Assembly (NCBI RefSeq): GCF_018263855.1
Contig: NZ_CP073318.1
Span: forward strand, 6,696,001-6,760,000
From: Kutzneria sp. CA-103260
Lineage (GTDB): Bacteria > Actinomycetota > Actinomycetes > Mycobacteriales > Pseudonocardiaceae
Length of the DNA stretch: 64,000 bases
Reading direction: 5' to 3'
The position numbers and the translations under genes were made by a program. Numbering within the stretch: the stretch's first letter is position 1; each line of letters opens with the position of its first letter. Positions 52,283 to 63,223 of the stretch are shown piece by piece. Under the pieces are notes generated by a model. It did no database searches. It was not told the DNA's origin and was given only the letters and a program-made list of their open reading frames with translations.

Positions 52283-52753
52283 ATGTCTTCAAAAGTCGCA
52301 GTGGACGCCGTTGACCGGGAGATCCTCGCCGTGCTCCTGCACGACGGCCGGATCACCTATCAGGAGCTCGGCCGCGCCGTCCGGCTGAGCGCCAACGCCG
52401 TCGCCGACCGGGTGCGCAGGCTGCGCCGGTCCGGAATCCTGCGCGGCTATCGCGCCGACCTGGACTTCGCCGCCCTCGGCCGGCCGCTGGTGCTGGTAAC
52501 CGAGATTCGGCTTCGGGACGGCATGTCCGGCGAGGAGTTCGAGCGGGGGCTGCGTGGGTTTCCGCAGATTTTCTCGGCCGCGCACGTCACCGGGGAGTAC
52601 GACTACCAGCTGCGGATGGCATGCGCCGACACCGCCGAGTTCGAGGAGTTGATCGAGCGGCTCAAGCGCGAACACGGGGTCCGCGAGCTGCGCAGCCGGC
52701 TCGTGCTACGGCAGATCCCGCTCGACCCGGCCGGTGTGCTGGAGATCACCTGA
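52283..52753 (+). CDS. Lrp/AsnC family transcriptional regulator
   Basis: A 156-residue regulator. The N-terminal helix-turn-helix (VDREILAVLLHDGRITYQELGRAVRLSANAVADRVRRLRRSGILRGYRADLD) and the C-terminal RAM/ligand domain (VTEIRLR, FPQIFSAAHVTGEYDYQLRMACAD) are complete. These proteins sense amino acids or related ligands. It is divergent from the membrane-protein/MFS operon, the arrangement seen for amino-acid exporters and their LysR or Lrp regulators. Confidence 0.94.
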   Translation: MSSKVAVDAVDREILAVLLHDGRITYQELGRAVRLSANAVADRVRRLRRSGILRGYRADLDFAALGRPLVLVTEIRLRDGMSGEEFERGLRGFPQIFSAAHVTGEYDYQLRMACADTAEFEELIERLKREHGVRELRSRLVLRQIPLDPAGVLEIT

Positions 52754-52769
52754 GACATTCGAGTGGATT

Positions 52770-52810
52770 CCCGACTTGACGTCGGGTGTACTGCCCTCCT
52801 TCCGGAGGGC
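52770..52810. terminator. Two consecutive hairpins after the AsnC gene
   Basis: CCCGAC-ttgac-GTCGGG (52770-52786) and GCCCTCC-ttcc-GGAGGGC (52793-52810) are both perfect stems and start 17 bases after the AsnC stop. There is no T-run. They most likely end the AsnC transcript; they could also act in the leader of the membrane-protein gene starting at 52886. Confidence 0.55.
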
Positions 52811-52885
52811 GACGCGGGGCCGCCGGTCGGATACGGTGATCACAGTCACATGTCATTCCGGTCGCACTCAATGTCGAGGAGCTCC

Positions 52886-53596
52886 GTGGGATACGTCGAC
52901 TCGTGGACGCAGCGCTATCGCGGCATGGACCTGGGTCCGTACAGCTTGCTGCTCGCGCGGCTGCTGGTGCGCCGGCGAGCCGTGTACCTCGGCGCCGGCC
53001 TGGTCGCCGTGGCGCTTGTCCTCCGGGTCGCCCAGTTCCTGCTCGACTCGGACGCACTGGTCTGGCCGGTGTTGCTGACCGCGCTGGTCGCGCTCGCCGC
53101 CGGTATCGCGCTGCTCGTCCAGCGCCACGGCGACGCCCGGGTCGCCGCCATGCAGCGTGAGCACGTCGACCGCCACGAGCCCGTCGACCCCGCCGCCGTC
53201 ATCGGCCGGCGGACCCGCATCCTGCTCGCCGTCTCCTATGTCGGCGCCGCACTCCTCGGTTTCGCCGGTCTTCTCTCCGGCGGCGACCTCGTCCAGTCCG
53301 TCGTTTTCCTCGTCGGCGTCGCACTGCTGGCCGCCATCGCCTATGTCTCGCTGCGCACCGCCCTGACCCGTGCGCCCATCGCCGTCGACCACGGCTCGCT
53401 GCAGGCCGACGACCTGCTCCGCGTCAACGACGCCCGGCACGCTGCCGTCGCCTACCCCGTGCTGCTCGCCCTCGTGACGATGGCCTCGCCGTCGTCGATC
53501 TGGTTGTTAACTGTGTACACAGCCGTTTCGGCTGTGATCTCGGTTTTCGCGATGGCCCACGAGCCGCTCACGCCCAAGGTGCCGGTGACCCGGTGA
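52886..53596 (+). CDS. Membrane protein, unassigned, paired with GntR regulator
   Basis: A 236-residue protein with about five membrane helices (for example VYLGAGLVAVALVLRVAQFLL and IWLLTVYTAVSAVISVFAMA). The N-terminus contains SWTQRYRGMDLGPYSLLL. GTG 52886 is chosen because AGGAG sits four bases upstream; ATG 52850 and ATG 52871 are alternatives. Its stop overlaps the next gene (GTGA). A membrane protein translationally coupled to a YhcF-type GntR repressor usually belongs to a small membrane-stress or transport module, but no ABC ATPase is present here. Function unknown. Confidence 0.72.
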   Translation: MGYVDSWTQRYRGMDLGPYSLLLARLLVRRRAVYLGAGLVAVALVLRVAQFLLDSDALVWPVLLTALVALAAGIALLVQRHGDARVAAMQREHVDRHEPVDPAAVIGRRTRILLAVSYVGAALLGFAGLLSGGDLVQSVVFLVGVALLAAIAYVSLRTALTRAPIAVDHGSLQADDLLRVNDARHAAVAYPVLLALVTMASPSSIWLLTVYTAVSAVISVFAMAHEPLTPKVPVTR

Positions 53597-53973
53597 TCCA
53601 GCTCGACACCGCGTCACCGGTTCCGCCGTACGAGCAGGTCAAGTCCCAGTTCGCCCGCCAGATCGCCGACCGCCGGCTGGCCGTCGGCACCCGCCTGCCC
53701 ACCGTCCGCCGCCTCGCCGCCGACCTCGGCCTCGCCGTGAACACCGTCGCCCGCGCCTATCGCGAACTCGAGGAGGCCGGCCTCGTTCAGACCCGCGGCC
53801 GCGCCGGCACCTTCGTCAGCGCCGCCGGCGAACACAGCCTGCTCCGCGCCCAGCAGGCCGCCCACCAGTTCGCCGCCGCCACCGCCGACCTCGGCCTCTC
53901 CCCCGACGATCTCCTCCAGATCGTCCGCGCCGCCCTCGACCCCGCCTGGTCGACCCCCACCCCCTCGGCCTGA
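53593..53973 (+). CDS. GntR family transcriptional regulator, YhcF/YtrA type
   Basis: A 126-residue short GntR protein. The winged helix (YEQVKSQFARQIADRRLAVGTRLPTVRRLAADLGLAVNTVARAYRELEEAGLVQTRGRAGTFV) is complete, followed by only a short helical tail for dimerisation, typical of the YtrA subgroup. It probably regulates the coupled membrane-protein gene. Its stop is followed 11 bases later by the 18-bp repeat island. Confidence 0.94.
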   Translation: MIQLDTASPVPPYEQVKSQFARQIADRRLAVGTRLPTVRRLAADLGLAVNTVARAYRELEEAGLVQTRGRAGTFVSAAGEHSLLRAQQAAHQFAAATADLGLSPDDLLQIVRAALDPAWSTPTPSA

Positions 53974-53984
53974 CCGCCGCACAC

Positions 53985-54329
53985 CTCAACTCCGCCGAAA
54001 ACCTCGCCTCGGCCGGAGACCCCAACTCCGCCGGAGACCTCAACCGCGGCGGCCTACCTCGGTGCCGTCGAAAAGCCCGGCTCCGTCGACGTGCTCGATT
54101 TCGTCGAAGTCCACCAGTCCGTCGAAGACCCCGGGTCCGCCGGTGAGGTGGATTTCGGCGAAAAGCTCGACTTCGACGAAAAGCTCAAGTTCGCCGAGGA
54201 TCCCGACCCCGACCGCCCGTCCCGCCTTCGCCGGTGTCCTCTCGTTGGCCGACATGCGCAACTCCGTCAGAAAGCCCGACTTCGTCGGCGGCCTGTCACT
54301 CGTCGGCCGAGCCCGACTTCGCGGTCGCC
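53985..54329. repeat. Degenerate 18-bp tandem repeat, island 2 (about 19 units)
   Basis: From 53985 the sequence falls into about nineteen 18-base units in near-perfect phase, with single-base slips near 54057, 54238 and 54311. Examples are CTCAACTCCGCCGAAAAC (53985), CCCAACTCCGCCGGAGAC (54021), CTCGATTTCGTCGAAGTC (54094) and CTCGACTTCGACGAAAAG (54166). A rough consensus is CTCGACTTCGTCGAAGAC. Each unit reads as a hexapeptide of the type LDFVEK, but no start codon with a ribosome binding site leads into it. It lies between convergent genes (GntR and P450). Confidence 0.85.
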
Positions 54330-54384
54330 CGGGCGGTCGCGTCGAGTTCCTCGTATCCAACGAACTTGGCGCGACCGCCGACGG

Positions 54385-55563
54385 TCACCAGGTGACCGGC
54401 ACCGAGACGAGACCGCCGCCCAGCTGGTTGACGCGCAGCTGGAGGTCTTCGACGGGAACGGCGAGTCGGAGTGTCGGAATGCGGCGGAGCAGTGCGTCGA
54501 AGACGAGCTGGAGTTCGACGCGGGCGAGGTTCGCGCCGATGCAGTAGCGCGCGCCGTGCCCGAAGGAGAGGTGTTGGTTGGTCGGCCGTGCGATGTCGAA
54601 CTGCACGGCCTCGACGAAGGCACGTTCGTCGTGATTGGCCGCAGCTGCGGCGAGCAGCACCGCTTCACCAGCGTGGACCTTAGTGCCGGCGATGTCCATG
54701 TCCTCGCGGGCGTAACGGAGCAGGCCGCCGCCACCGGTCACACTGCGGCGCAGCACTTCTTCGATGGCGGCCGCGGCGAGCTTCTCGTCCCGGAGGAACG
54801 CCGCCCGCTGCGACGGGTTGGTCAGGAACAGCACTGTGCCGATGTCGATCCGCACCATCGTGGTCTCGTGGCCGGCGAACAGCAGTCCGCTGCTCAGCAT
54901 CGCCAGATCGTCGTCGCGGACCTGGTCGCCGTACTCGGCGATCAGGTCGCTGATCAGGTCGTCGCCGGGTTCGGTCCGCTTCCGGCCGATGAGACCCTTC
55001 ATATAGGTGGTGAGGTTCTCCCAGCCGGCGGCCGAGCGGGTGCCGTCGACGGTGTCGCCGAGGGCGTTGGACCAGGCGCGGAAGTCGTCCCGGTCCTCGT
55101 ACGGCACGCCGAGCAGGGCGCAGATGACCAGCACGGGCAGCGGCATGGACAGCCGTTCGTGCAGGTCGACCGGGCCGCCGTCGGCGAGCATGCCGTCGAT
55201 GACCACGTCGATGATCTCCTGGATGTGCGGCCGCATCGCCCGCATCCGCCGCGGTGAGAACGCCGGCATGAGCATCGCCCGCATCAACGCGTGGTTCTCG
55301 TCCTCATTGTCGTCGGCCACCGCGGTGCCCATCAGCACCGAGTTCGACACCCGGGCGGCCTGGTCCGGGTTCGGGTGCGACCGGCCCAGCCGCGGGTCGG
55401 CGAACAGCTCGCGGACCTGCTCGTAGCGGGTGACGAGCCAGGCTTCGTCGCCGGCCTGCGTGCGCACCCGCACGACCGGCCCCTCAGCCTGGAGCTCCAG
55501 GAGTACCGGTGGCGGGTCGAGCACGGCGGTCTGAGCGAACGGCAGTTGCGGCAGATCGGACAT
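54385..55563 (-). CDS. Cytochrome P450
   Basis: A 392-residue class I bacterial P450 monooxygenase. It has the I-helix oxygen-activation motif LLFAGHETTMV, the K-helix ExxR (EEVLR), and the haem loop FGHGARYCIGANLARVEL with the proximal Cys thiolate. ATG 55563 has GGGAGGGAA directly upstream. It has no signal peptide. No ferredoxin gene is adjacent. A TetR gene is divergent, with an AT-rich palindrome between, so expression is probably induced by the substrate. The substrate cannot be inferred. Confidence 0.95.
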   Translation of the reverse strand: MSDLPQLPFAQTAVLDPPPVLLELQAEGPVVRVRTQAGDEAWLVTRYEQVRELFADPRLGRSHPNPDQAARVSNSVLMGTAVADDNEDENHALMRAMLMPAFSPRRMRAMRPHIQEIIDVVIDGMLADGGPVDLHERLSMPLPVLVICALLGVPYEDRDDFRAWSNALGDTVDGTRSAAGWENLTTYMKGLIGRKRTEPGDDLISDLIAEYGDQVRDDDLAMLSSGLLFAGHETTMVRIDIGTVLFLTNPSQRAAFLRDEKLAAAAIEEVLRRSVTGGGGLLRYAREDMDIAGTKVHAGEAVLLAAAAANHDERAFVEAVQFDIARPTNQHLSFGHGARYCIGANLARVELQLVFDALLRRIPTLRLAVPVEDLQLRVNQLGGGLVSVPVTW

Positions 55564-55583
55564 CGAGTTCCCTCCCCAGCTCG

Positions 55584-55601
55584 GTATACTTTGAAATATA
55601 C
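55584..55601. promoter_or_regulatory. AT-rich imperfect palindrome between P450 and TetR genes
   Basis: GTATACTTTGAAATATAC has outer arms GTATA/TATAC that pair perfectly and an imperfect centre. Such an AT-rich string stands out in this GC-rich DNA. It lies 20 bases before the P450 start and 40 before the TetR start, where a shared operator would be. Confidence 0.65.
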
Positions 55602-55641
55602 ACACGGGAGTCAACATCTGCGACCTGGTAGGACAGTGCGC

Positions 55642-56247
55642 GTGACGGAACAGCGCAGCGAACGACTGCCTCGAGCGCAGCGACGGGAGCAGATCCTGGC
55701 GGCGGCGACCACGGCGTTCGCGCGGGCCGGGTTCGCCGCGACGAGCCTCGACGACGTGGCCCGCGAGGCGGGCATCAGCCGGATGATCGTGTACCGGCAC
55801 TTCGACTCGAAGCGGGACCTGTACGAACAGGCCCTGGTGCGGATCGGCGACCTCATCCAGGCGGCGACCGCGAGCGAACAGATCTCGATGGCGACGCTGG
55901 AGGCGTTCATCGCGACGGCCGCGTCCGAGCCGGACGGGTTCCGGCTGCTGTACCGGCACGCCGCCCGCGAGCCCGAGTTCAGCGGGACCGTGGAACTGGT
56001 CCGACGCGGCATGGCCGACGCGACCTACGAGCAGATCGCCGGCCGCATCGCCGATCCGGCATGGGCGAAGTGGGCGGCCGACAGCATCCCGGTGGTCCTG
56101 GTCGAGACGATCATGGCGTGGCTGGACGCCGGCCAGCCGGATCCGGAGACCGTGGCCGATCGGGTCCAGTCGATCATCAGGGGTGTCATCACCGCGGCCG
56201 GCCGAGTGCCGGACAGCCAACCGTCGACGGCCTCTGCGCACGAATAG
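55642..56247 (+). CDS. TetR family transcriptional regulator
   Basis: A 201-residue repressor with the helix-turn-helix at about residues 10-60 (REQILAAATTAFARAGFAATSLDDVAREAGISRMIVYRHFDSKRDLYEQ). The rest is the helical ligand domain. GTG 55642 has AGGA eight bases upstream; GTG 55636 is too close to it. It is divergent from the P450 and likely represses it through the palindrome at 55584-55601. Confidence 0.93.
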   Translation: MTEQRSERLPRAQRREQILAAATTAFARAGFAATSLDDVAREAGISRMIVYRHFDSKRDLYEQALVRIGDLIQAATASEQISMATLEAFIATAASEPDGFRLLYRHAAREPEFSGTVELVRRGMADATYEQIAGRIADPAWAKWAADSIPVVLVETIMAWLDAGQPDPETVADRVQSIIRGVITAAGRVPDSQPSTASAHE

Positions 56248-56332
56248 GACCAGGGCGCCGTCACGAATGTGTTGCTCACAGCACGGCCTGCGCTGGAGAC
56301 GATGTCGGTAGACCTCAGAACGCATCACCGAC

Positions 56333-56377
56333 AAAAACGCGGCGGCCCCGCCTCACGAATGAGACGGGGCCGCCGCG
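56333..56377 (-). terminator. Strong intrinsic terminator of the glycyl-tRNA synthetase gene
   Basis: A 13-bp perfect stem (56338-56350 with 56365-56377) encloses a 14-base loop that itself can pair CTCA with TGAG. On the minus strand the stem is followed by TTTTT (complement of 56333-56337), so it is a classic terminator for the gene ending at 56390. Confidence 0.9.
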
Positions 56378-56389
56378 GTCGGGCACAGC

Positions 56390-59374
<2,985 letters not shown>

Positions 59375-59500
59375 GGGGGAACCCTCTTGCCATCGGTCGT
59401 GGGCACTGAGCTGGCGAAACACACCGCCACAGACCCTCCATCCTAGGCGAGCACGGCCTGTGGTCACCCCGCGGGGCGACCACAGGCGCCGGGCGAGCCG

Positions 59501-60256
59501 TCAGCGCAGGCCGGCCAGCACGTCCCGGACCGCTTGCAGGCTGGCCCGCCACACGCCGGTGGCCAGGCTGATCCGGGCGACACCGAGGGCGCCCAGCTCG
59601 CTGATCGCCGGGGTCCTCGGCGTGAACATGACGTTGACGGGGAAATCGACCTGGCGGACGAACTCGGCGATCAGCCCCGGATCGGCGAGCATGATCGGGT
59701 AGATGCAGTCGGCGCCCGCGTCGCGGTAGCGCTTGGCCCGTTCGACTCCGTCGGCCAAGACCTCGCCGTGCTGGCCCGGGTCGCCGCTGCCGAGGAACAC
59801 GTCCACCCGGGCGTTGATGACCAACGGCACGCCAGCGGCGTCCGCCGCCTTGCGGATGCGCCCGACCCGTTCCACCTGCCACTCCGTGCTGCGTAGACCG
59901 CCGGCGGTGTGGTCGCTGTCCTCGAGGTTGATGCCGACCGCGCCCGCTCCGAGCACGGCTGCGACCAGTTCGTCAGCCGGGAGGCCGTAGCCGGCCTCAA
60001 CGTCGGCGGTGATCGGAAGGTCGACGGCCGTCGCGATTCGGCGGACGGCGGCGAAGATCTCGTCAGCCGGGGCCTTCTCCCCGTCGGGGAAGCCGAGGCT
60101 GTTGGCAACCGCGCTGCTCGACGTGGCGACAACCGGGAACCCGGCCTCCTCGACCAAGCCGGCGGTCGCCGCGTCCCAGACATTCGGCAGCACCAGCGGA
60201 TTGCCCCGCTGGTGTCGGTCACGCAGCGCCTTGGCGTGCGCGGCGAGCTCGCTCAC
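59501..60256 (-). CDS. Isocitrate lyase / phosphoenolpyruvate mutase family protein
   Basis: A 251-residue TIM-barrel protein of the ICL/PEPM superfamily. Typical parts are PLVLPNVWDAATAGLVEEAGFPVVATSSSAVANSLGFPDGE, the metal-binding LPITADVEAGYG and VGINLEDSD. The true lyase motif KKCGH is absent, so the enzyme is probably a small carboxyphosphonoenolpyruvate-mutase-like or 2-methylisocitrate-lyase-like protein. Its exact reaction is unknown. GTG 60256 overlaps the stop of the AhpD-like gene by four bases. Confidence 0.9.
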   Translation of the reverse strand: MSELAAHAKALRDRHQRGNPLVLPNVWDAATAGLVEEAGFPVVATSSSAVANSLGFPDGEKAPADEIFAAVRRIATAVDLPITADVEAGYGLPADELVAAVLGAGAVGINLEDSDHTAGGLRSTEWQVERVGRIRKAADAAGVPLVINARVDVFLGSGDPGQHGEVLADGVERAKRYRDAGADCIYPIMLADPGLIAEFVRQVDFPVNVMFTPRTPAISELGALGVARISLATGVWRASLQAVRDVLAGLR

Positions 60257-60729
60257 TCCGTGCCGTCCAGGGCCGGCGGCTGGTTGCGGCTGATGACGCC
60301 GATCCGATTCCACGCGTTGATGGTGGCGATCAGGGCGATGATCTGGGCCAGCTCGGCCTGGCTGAAGTGCTTCTCGGCCTCGGCCCAGGTCTCGTCGCTG
60401 ACGCCGCCCTCGGCCAGTAGCGTGCCCTCCTCGGTCAGTGCGAGGGCGGCCCGCTCCCGTGCCGTGTAGAAGGACAGCTCACGCCAAGCCGGCAACGCGT
60501 AGATGCGCCGCTCATGCTCGCCCTGCTTGCGGGCGTCGGTGCTGTGCATGTCGATGCAGAAGCCGCAGCCGTTCAGCTGCGACGCCCGGATCTTGATCAG
60601 CTCGGCCAGGATGGGGTCGATGCCGTCGTGGGCGGACTTGTTGAGCAGCAACATCGCCCGGTAGCTGCCCGGCGCCTCCGTCGCCACGTTGATGCGGGGC
60701 AGGTGCGTCACGTACTCGTCAGAACTCAC
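60253..60729 (-). CDS. Carboxymuconolactone decarboxylase / AhpD-like protein
   Basis: A 158-residue helical protein of the CMD family. The redox motif CGFCIDMHSTDARKQGE contains CxxC plus the downstream His of AhpD-type alkylhydroperoxidases, and LIKIRASQLNGCGFC is the standard lead-in. It may reduce peroxides. GTG 60729 is used, with GTG 60714 possible. It is divergent from the MocR regulator and coupled to the ICL-like gene, so the MocR protein probably controls both. Confidence 0.9.
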   Translation of the reverse strand: MSSDEYVTHLPRINVATEAPGSYRAMLLLNKSAHDGIDPILAELIKIRASQLNGCGFCIDMHSTDARKQGEHERRIYALPAWRELSFYTARERAALALTEEGTLLAEGGVSDETWAEAEKHFSQAELAQIIALIATINAWNRIGVISRNQPPALDGTE

Positions 60730-60750
60730 GACAACGACGCTAACCCGGAA

Positions 60751-60796
60751 CTGGTCCACTCGTATGATCCAGGTTGATGCCAAAATCATGGACCAG
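60751..60796. promoter_or_regulatory. Inverted repeat CTGGTCCA ... TGGACCAG at the MocR promoter
   Basis: CTGGTCCA (60751-60758) and its exact complement TGGACCAG (60789-60796) are 30 bases apart, and a related GATCCAGG lies between them (60767-60774). The right arm falls inside the first codons of the MocR gene. Multiple half-sites of this kind are usual for dimeric MocR regulators, and the position would control both divergent transcripts. Confidence 0.5.
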
Positions 60797-62168
60797 TGGT
60801 GGGCATGAGCTGCACCTCGACCTCGAGCCGGGCTTCGGCCGCCGGGCGGCCCTCGAACGGGCGCTACGGGAGGCCATCCGGTCCGGCCGGCTGACGGCGG
60901 GCACCCCGCTGCCGTCGTCCCGAGCCTTGGCGACCGACCTCGGGCTGTCCCGCGGCACGGTGGTCCAGGCGTACGAACAGCTGCTCGCCGAGGGATATCT
61001 GACGAGCCGGTCGCGGACGCACACCGAGGTGGCGGCCGTCCCGGGAACAGCAACTCGCACGCAATCGAGAAGTGCGACGAACTTCTCCGTTCCGTACGAC
61101 CTGGAGCCCGGCAGCCCCGACGTCAGCCAGTTCCCGCGGTCGACGTGGGCGTCGGCGTTGCGGCACGCGGTCACCTCGGCCGTCGACGAAGACCTCCGCT
61201 ACGGCGATCCCCGTGGCCATCCGGCCCTGCGCCGCGCGTTGGCCGACTATCTGGGGCGCGTGCGTGGTGTGCGCATCAGTTCACAGGCAATTGTCGTGTG
61301 TACCGGGTTCACAAACGGTTTGCGGTTGATCGCCACCGCGCTGCGCGACCGCGGCGGCCGAACGATGGCGGTCGAGGACTTCGGTCTGCCGTTCCACGTC
61401 GACGCGATCGAGCAGACCGGTCTCCGGGCGGAGCCCGTCCGGCTCGACGACGACGGTCTCGTCGTCGACGAAATCCCGAAAACCGACGGAGTTCTGGTGA
61501 CCGCCTCACACCAGCTGCCGTGGGGCACGACCCTGCATCCGGCCCGCCGCGGTGCGCTGGTCGACTGGGCTCGCGACAACAACGCGGTCGTTGTCGAGGA
61601 CGACTACGACGGCGAGTTCCGATACGACCGTCAACCGATCGGGGCAATCCAGGGTCTGGCCCCGGAGCACGTCATCTACGCCGGCACGGCCAGCAAGTCG
61701 CTGGCGCCGGCCCTGCGGTTGGCCTGGCTGGCGGTGCCGGACCGGCTGCTCGAGCCAATAGTCAAGGTCCGGCAGCTGTCGGAGCGGGAGTGCCCGGTGT
61801 TCGAACAGCTGGCGTTCGCGCACCTCGTCGAGAGCGGCGGACTCGACCGTCACCTTCGTCGAATGCGCACGCACTACCGGAAACGGCGCGACTACCTGCT
61901 CGGCGCGCTGGCCACGTCGGTGCCCACGGTCCGGCCCATCGGGATCGCCGCCGGCCTGCACGTCACATTGCTGCTTCCCGACGGAGTCCGCGACGAGGAT
62001 GCCCAGGCCGTGCTCGCCGAACACGGGGTCGGCGCACATTCACTGGCGGCCTACGCACGCCGCCGATCGGCGGCGCCCGGGCTCGTCATCGGTTACGCCA
62101 CTCCCCCTGGCCACACGTTTGCGGCCGCCGTCCAGGCATTGGCGACCGCACTGGCCAAACTGGTCTAG
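60777..62168 (+). CDS. MocR-type regulator (GntR helix-turn-helix fused to aminotransferase fold)
   Basis: A 463-residue regulator. The winged helix occupies about residues 12-80 (RRAALERALREAIRSGRLTAGTPLPSSRALATDLGLSRGTVVQAYEQLLAEGYL). The rest is a type I aminotransferase domain that binds PLP and serves as sensor. The PLP Lys is in YAGTASKSLAPALRLAW and the cofactor Asp in VVVEDDYDGEFRYDR. Relatives include PdxR and GabR. ATG 60777 is used; TTG 60774 adds one residue. It probably regulates the divergent AhpD/ICL-like pair. Confidence 0.93.
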   Translation: MPKSWTSGGHELHLDLEPGFGRRAALERALREAIRSGRLTAGTPLPSSRALATDLGLSRGTVVQAYEQLLAEGYLTSRSRTHTEVAAVPGTATRTQSRSATNFSVPYDLEPGSPDVSQFPRSTWASALRHAVTSAVDEDLRYGDPRGHPALRRALADYLGRVRGVRISSQAIVVCTGFTNGLRLIATALRDRGGRTMAVEDFGLPFHVDAIEQTGLRAEPVRLDDDGLVVDEIPKTDGVLVTASHQLPWGTTLHPARRGALVDWARDNNAVVVEDDYDGEFRYDRQPIGAIQGLAPEHVIYAGTASKSLAPALRLAWLAVPDRLLEPIVKVRQLSERECPVFEQLAFAHLVESGGLDRHLRRMRTHYRKRRDYLLGALATSVPTVRPIGIAAGLHVTLLLPDGVRDEDAQAVLAEHGVGAHSLAAYARRRSAAPGLVIGYATPPGHTFAAAVQALATALAKLV

Positions 62169-62719
62169 GCGGTGCGCTGATACGGCAGCGCAGTGGTCAA
62201 GGCGTGCCGGAACTCCTCCACGATGTCCGTGAACACGTGCTCGACACCCGGGTTGATGACCAACCCACCGTCGGCATCGATCTGGAGGTCCCGTTCCAGC
62301 AGGAAGTAGCTCTGGATCACGTGCCTCGGCGCGAGCGACTGCACCACCGGGCGCAGCCCGTAGTCGAGGGCCAGCACGTGGGCGAGGCTGCCGCCAGTCG
62401 CGAGCGGCAACACCGTCTTGCCCGACAGGCCGAACTGCGGCAGCAGGTCGAGGAACACTTTCAGCAGTCCGGAGTAGGCCGCCTTGTATGTGGGAGTGGC
62501 GAGCACGACCCCGTCCGCATCGGCCAGCGTCGCCGCGGCCCGGGCGATGTCCGGATCGGACGTGTCGGCCGCCAGCAGCGGCCCCGGCGGCAGGTCACGC
62601 AGCCGCAGGTGCTCGGTGACGAGCCCCGCCCCAGCTAGGCGGTCCGCGACGTAATCGGCCACGCGGGCCGTCTTGGAGCTGCGCGACGGACTTCCGGAGA
62701 GGACAACAACAGCAGGCAT
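62165..62719 (-). CDS. NADPH-dependent FMN reductase (SsuE/MsuE-like)
   Basis: A 184-residue flavodoxin-fold protein. The opening VVLSGSPSRSSKTARVADYVAD is the FMN phosphate loop. VVLATPTYKAAYSGLLKVFLDLLPQFGLSGKTVLPLATGGS is the family core, as in SsuE, which supplies reduced FMN to a monooxygenase (for example alkanesulfonate use). No partner monooxygenase is adjacent. ATG 62719 has CAGGAG six bases upstream. It overlaps the convergent MocR gene by four bases. Confidence 0.92.
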   Translation of the reverse strand: MPAVVVLSGSPSRSSKTARVADYVADRLAGAGLVTEHLRLRDLPPGPLLAADTSDPDIARAAATLADADGVVLATPTYKAAYSGLLKVFLDLLPQFGLSGKTVLPLATGGSLAHVLALDYGLRPVVQSLAPRHVIQSYFLLERDLQIDADGGLVINPGVEHVFTDIVEEFRHALTTALPYQRTA

Positions 62720-62837
62720 CACGGACTCCTGGGTTGCTGGTGGGCGGACATGACTACGTGGCGGACAACCCCTCGACCGTCGGTCGACCACTCGGTCGTC
62801 GGCCAACTGCTTCGCTGACGTCGGGCTGCTGCTCTGC

Positions 62838-63020
62838 GGGCGAACTACCGGCCGGTCGGCAGCCGCTCCGTCGACGAGCTACCACTTCGCCGACGAACAA
62901 GTGCTCGGCCGTCGAACTGCTCCTCGACCACCGACTCCCGGTCAGCCGACGAACGGCCCCCGACCGACGAACTTCCGGTTCGTCGACGAACTTCTGCTTT
63001 TCGACGAAAAGCACGGGTTC
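62838..63020. repeat. Degenerate 18-19-bp tandem repeat, island 3
   Basis: The core CGACGAA (or near variants) recurs at 62872, 62891, 62910, 62947, 62965, 62984 and 63002, that is every 18-19 bases, with weaker copies back to 62838. TTCGACGAAAAGC (about 63000-63012) is identical to a string in island 2. The palindrome GTTCGTCGACGAAC (62978-62991) arises where units meet. No gene is supported. The remainder of the gap (63021-63223) is ordinary sequence in which I see nothing further. The island lies upstream of the FMN reductase gene. Confidence 0.75.
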
Positions 63021-63223
63021 GTCGGGTGCGCAGGATCAAGAGGCCATCAGGTGGGGTGTCACCGTCCGGGGTCGCGGATCAGCGGGGACACAGTGCGCTG
63101 CACACGTGGCAGAGGTCCACATGCCGCCTGGTGCGGAGATCGTCTGACTGCGCCACGTCATCGACGGTAGGTCAGGCTGGCGACCACCGACAAGGTCGTC
63201 CCATGGGGTGAAAACCTGGCTGC

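Noticed and set aside
54058..54240. Reading the 18-bp repeats as the start of a coding gene (hexapeptide-repeat protein)
   Set aside because: There is no start codon with a ribosome binding site, and the frame then runs antisense through the P450 gene. I keep it as a repeat, with decay of a gene as one explanation.
59375..59467. Longer start of the glycyl-tRNA synthetase
   Set aside because: The extra 31 residues are not typical of alpha chains, and GTG 59374 has a good ribosome binding site.
62838..63020. CRISPR array
   Set aside because: Unit length (18-19 bases) has no repeat-spacer structure, the copies are degenerate and no cas genes are nearby.
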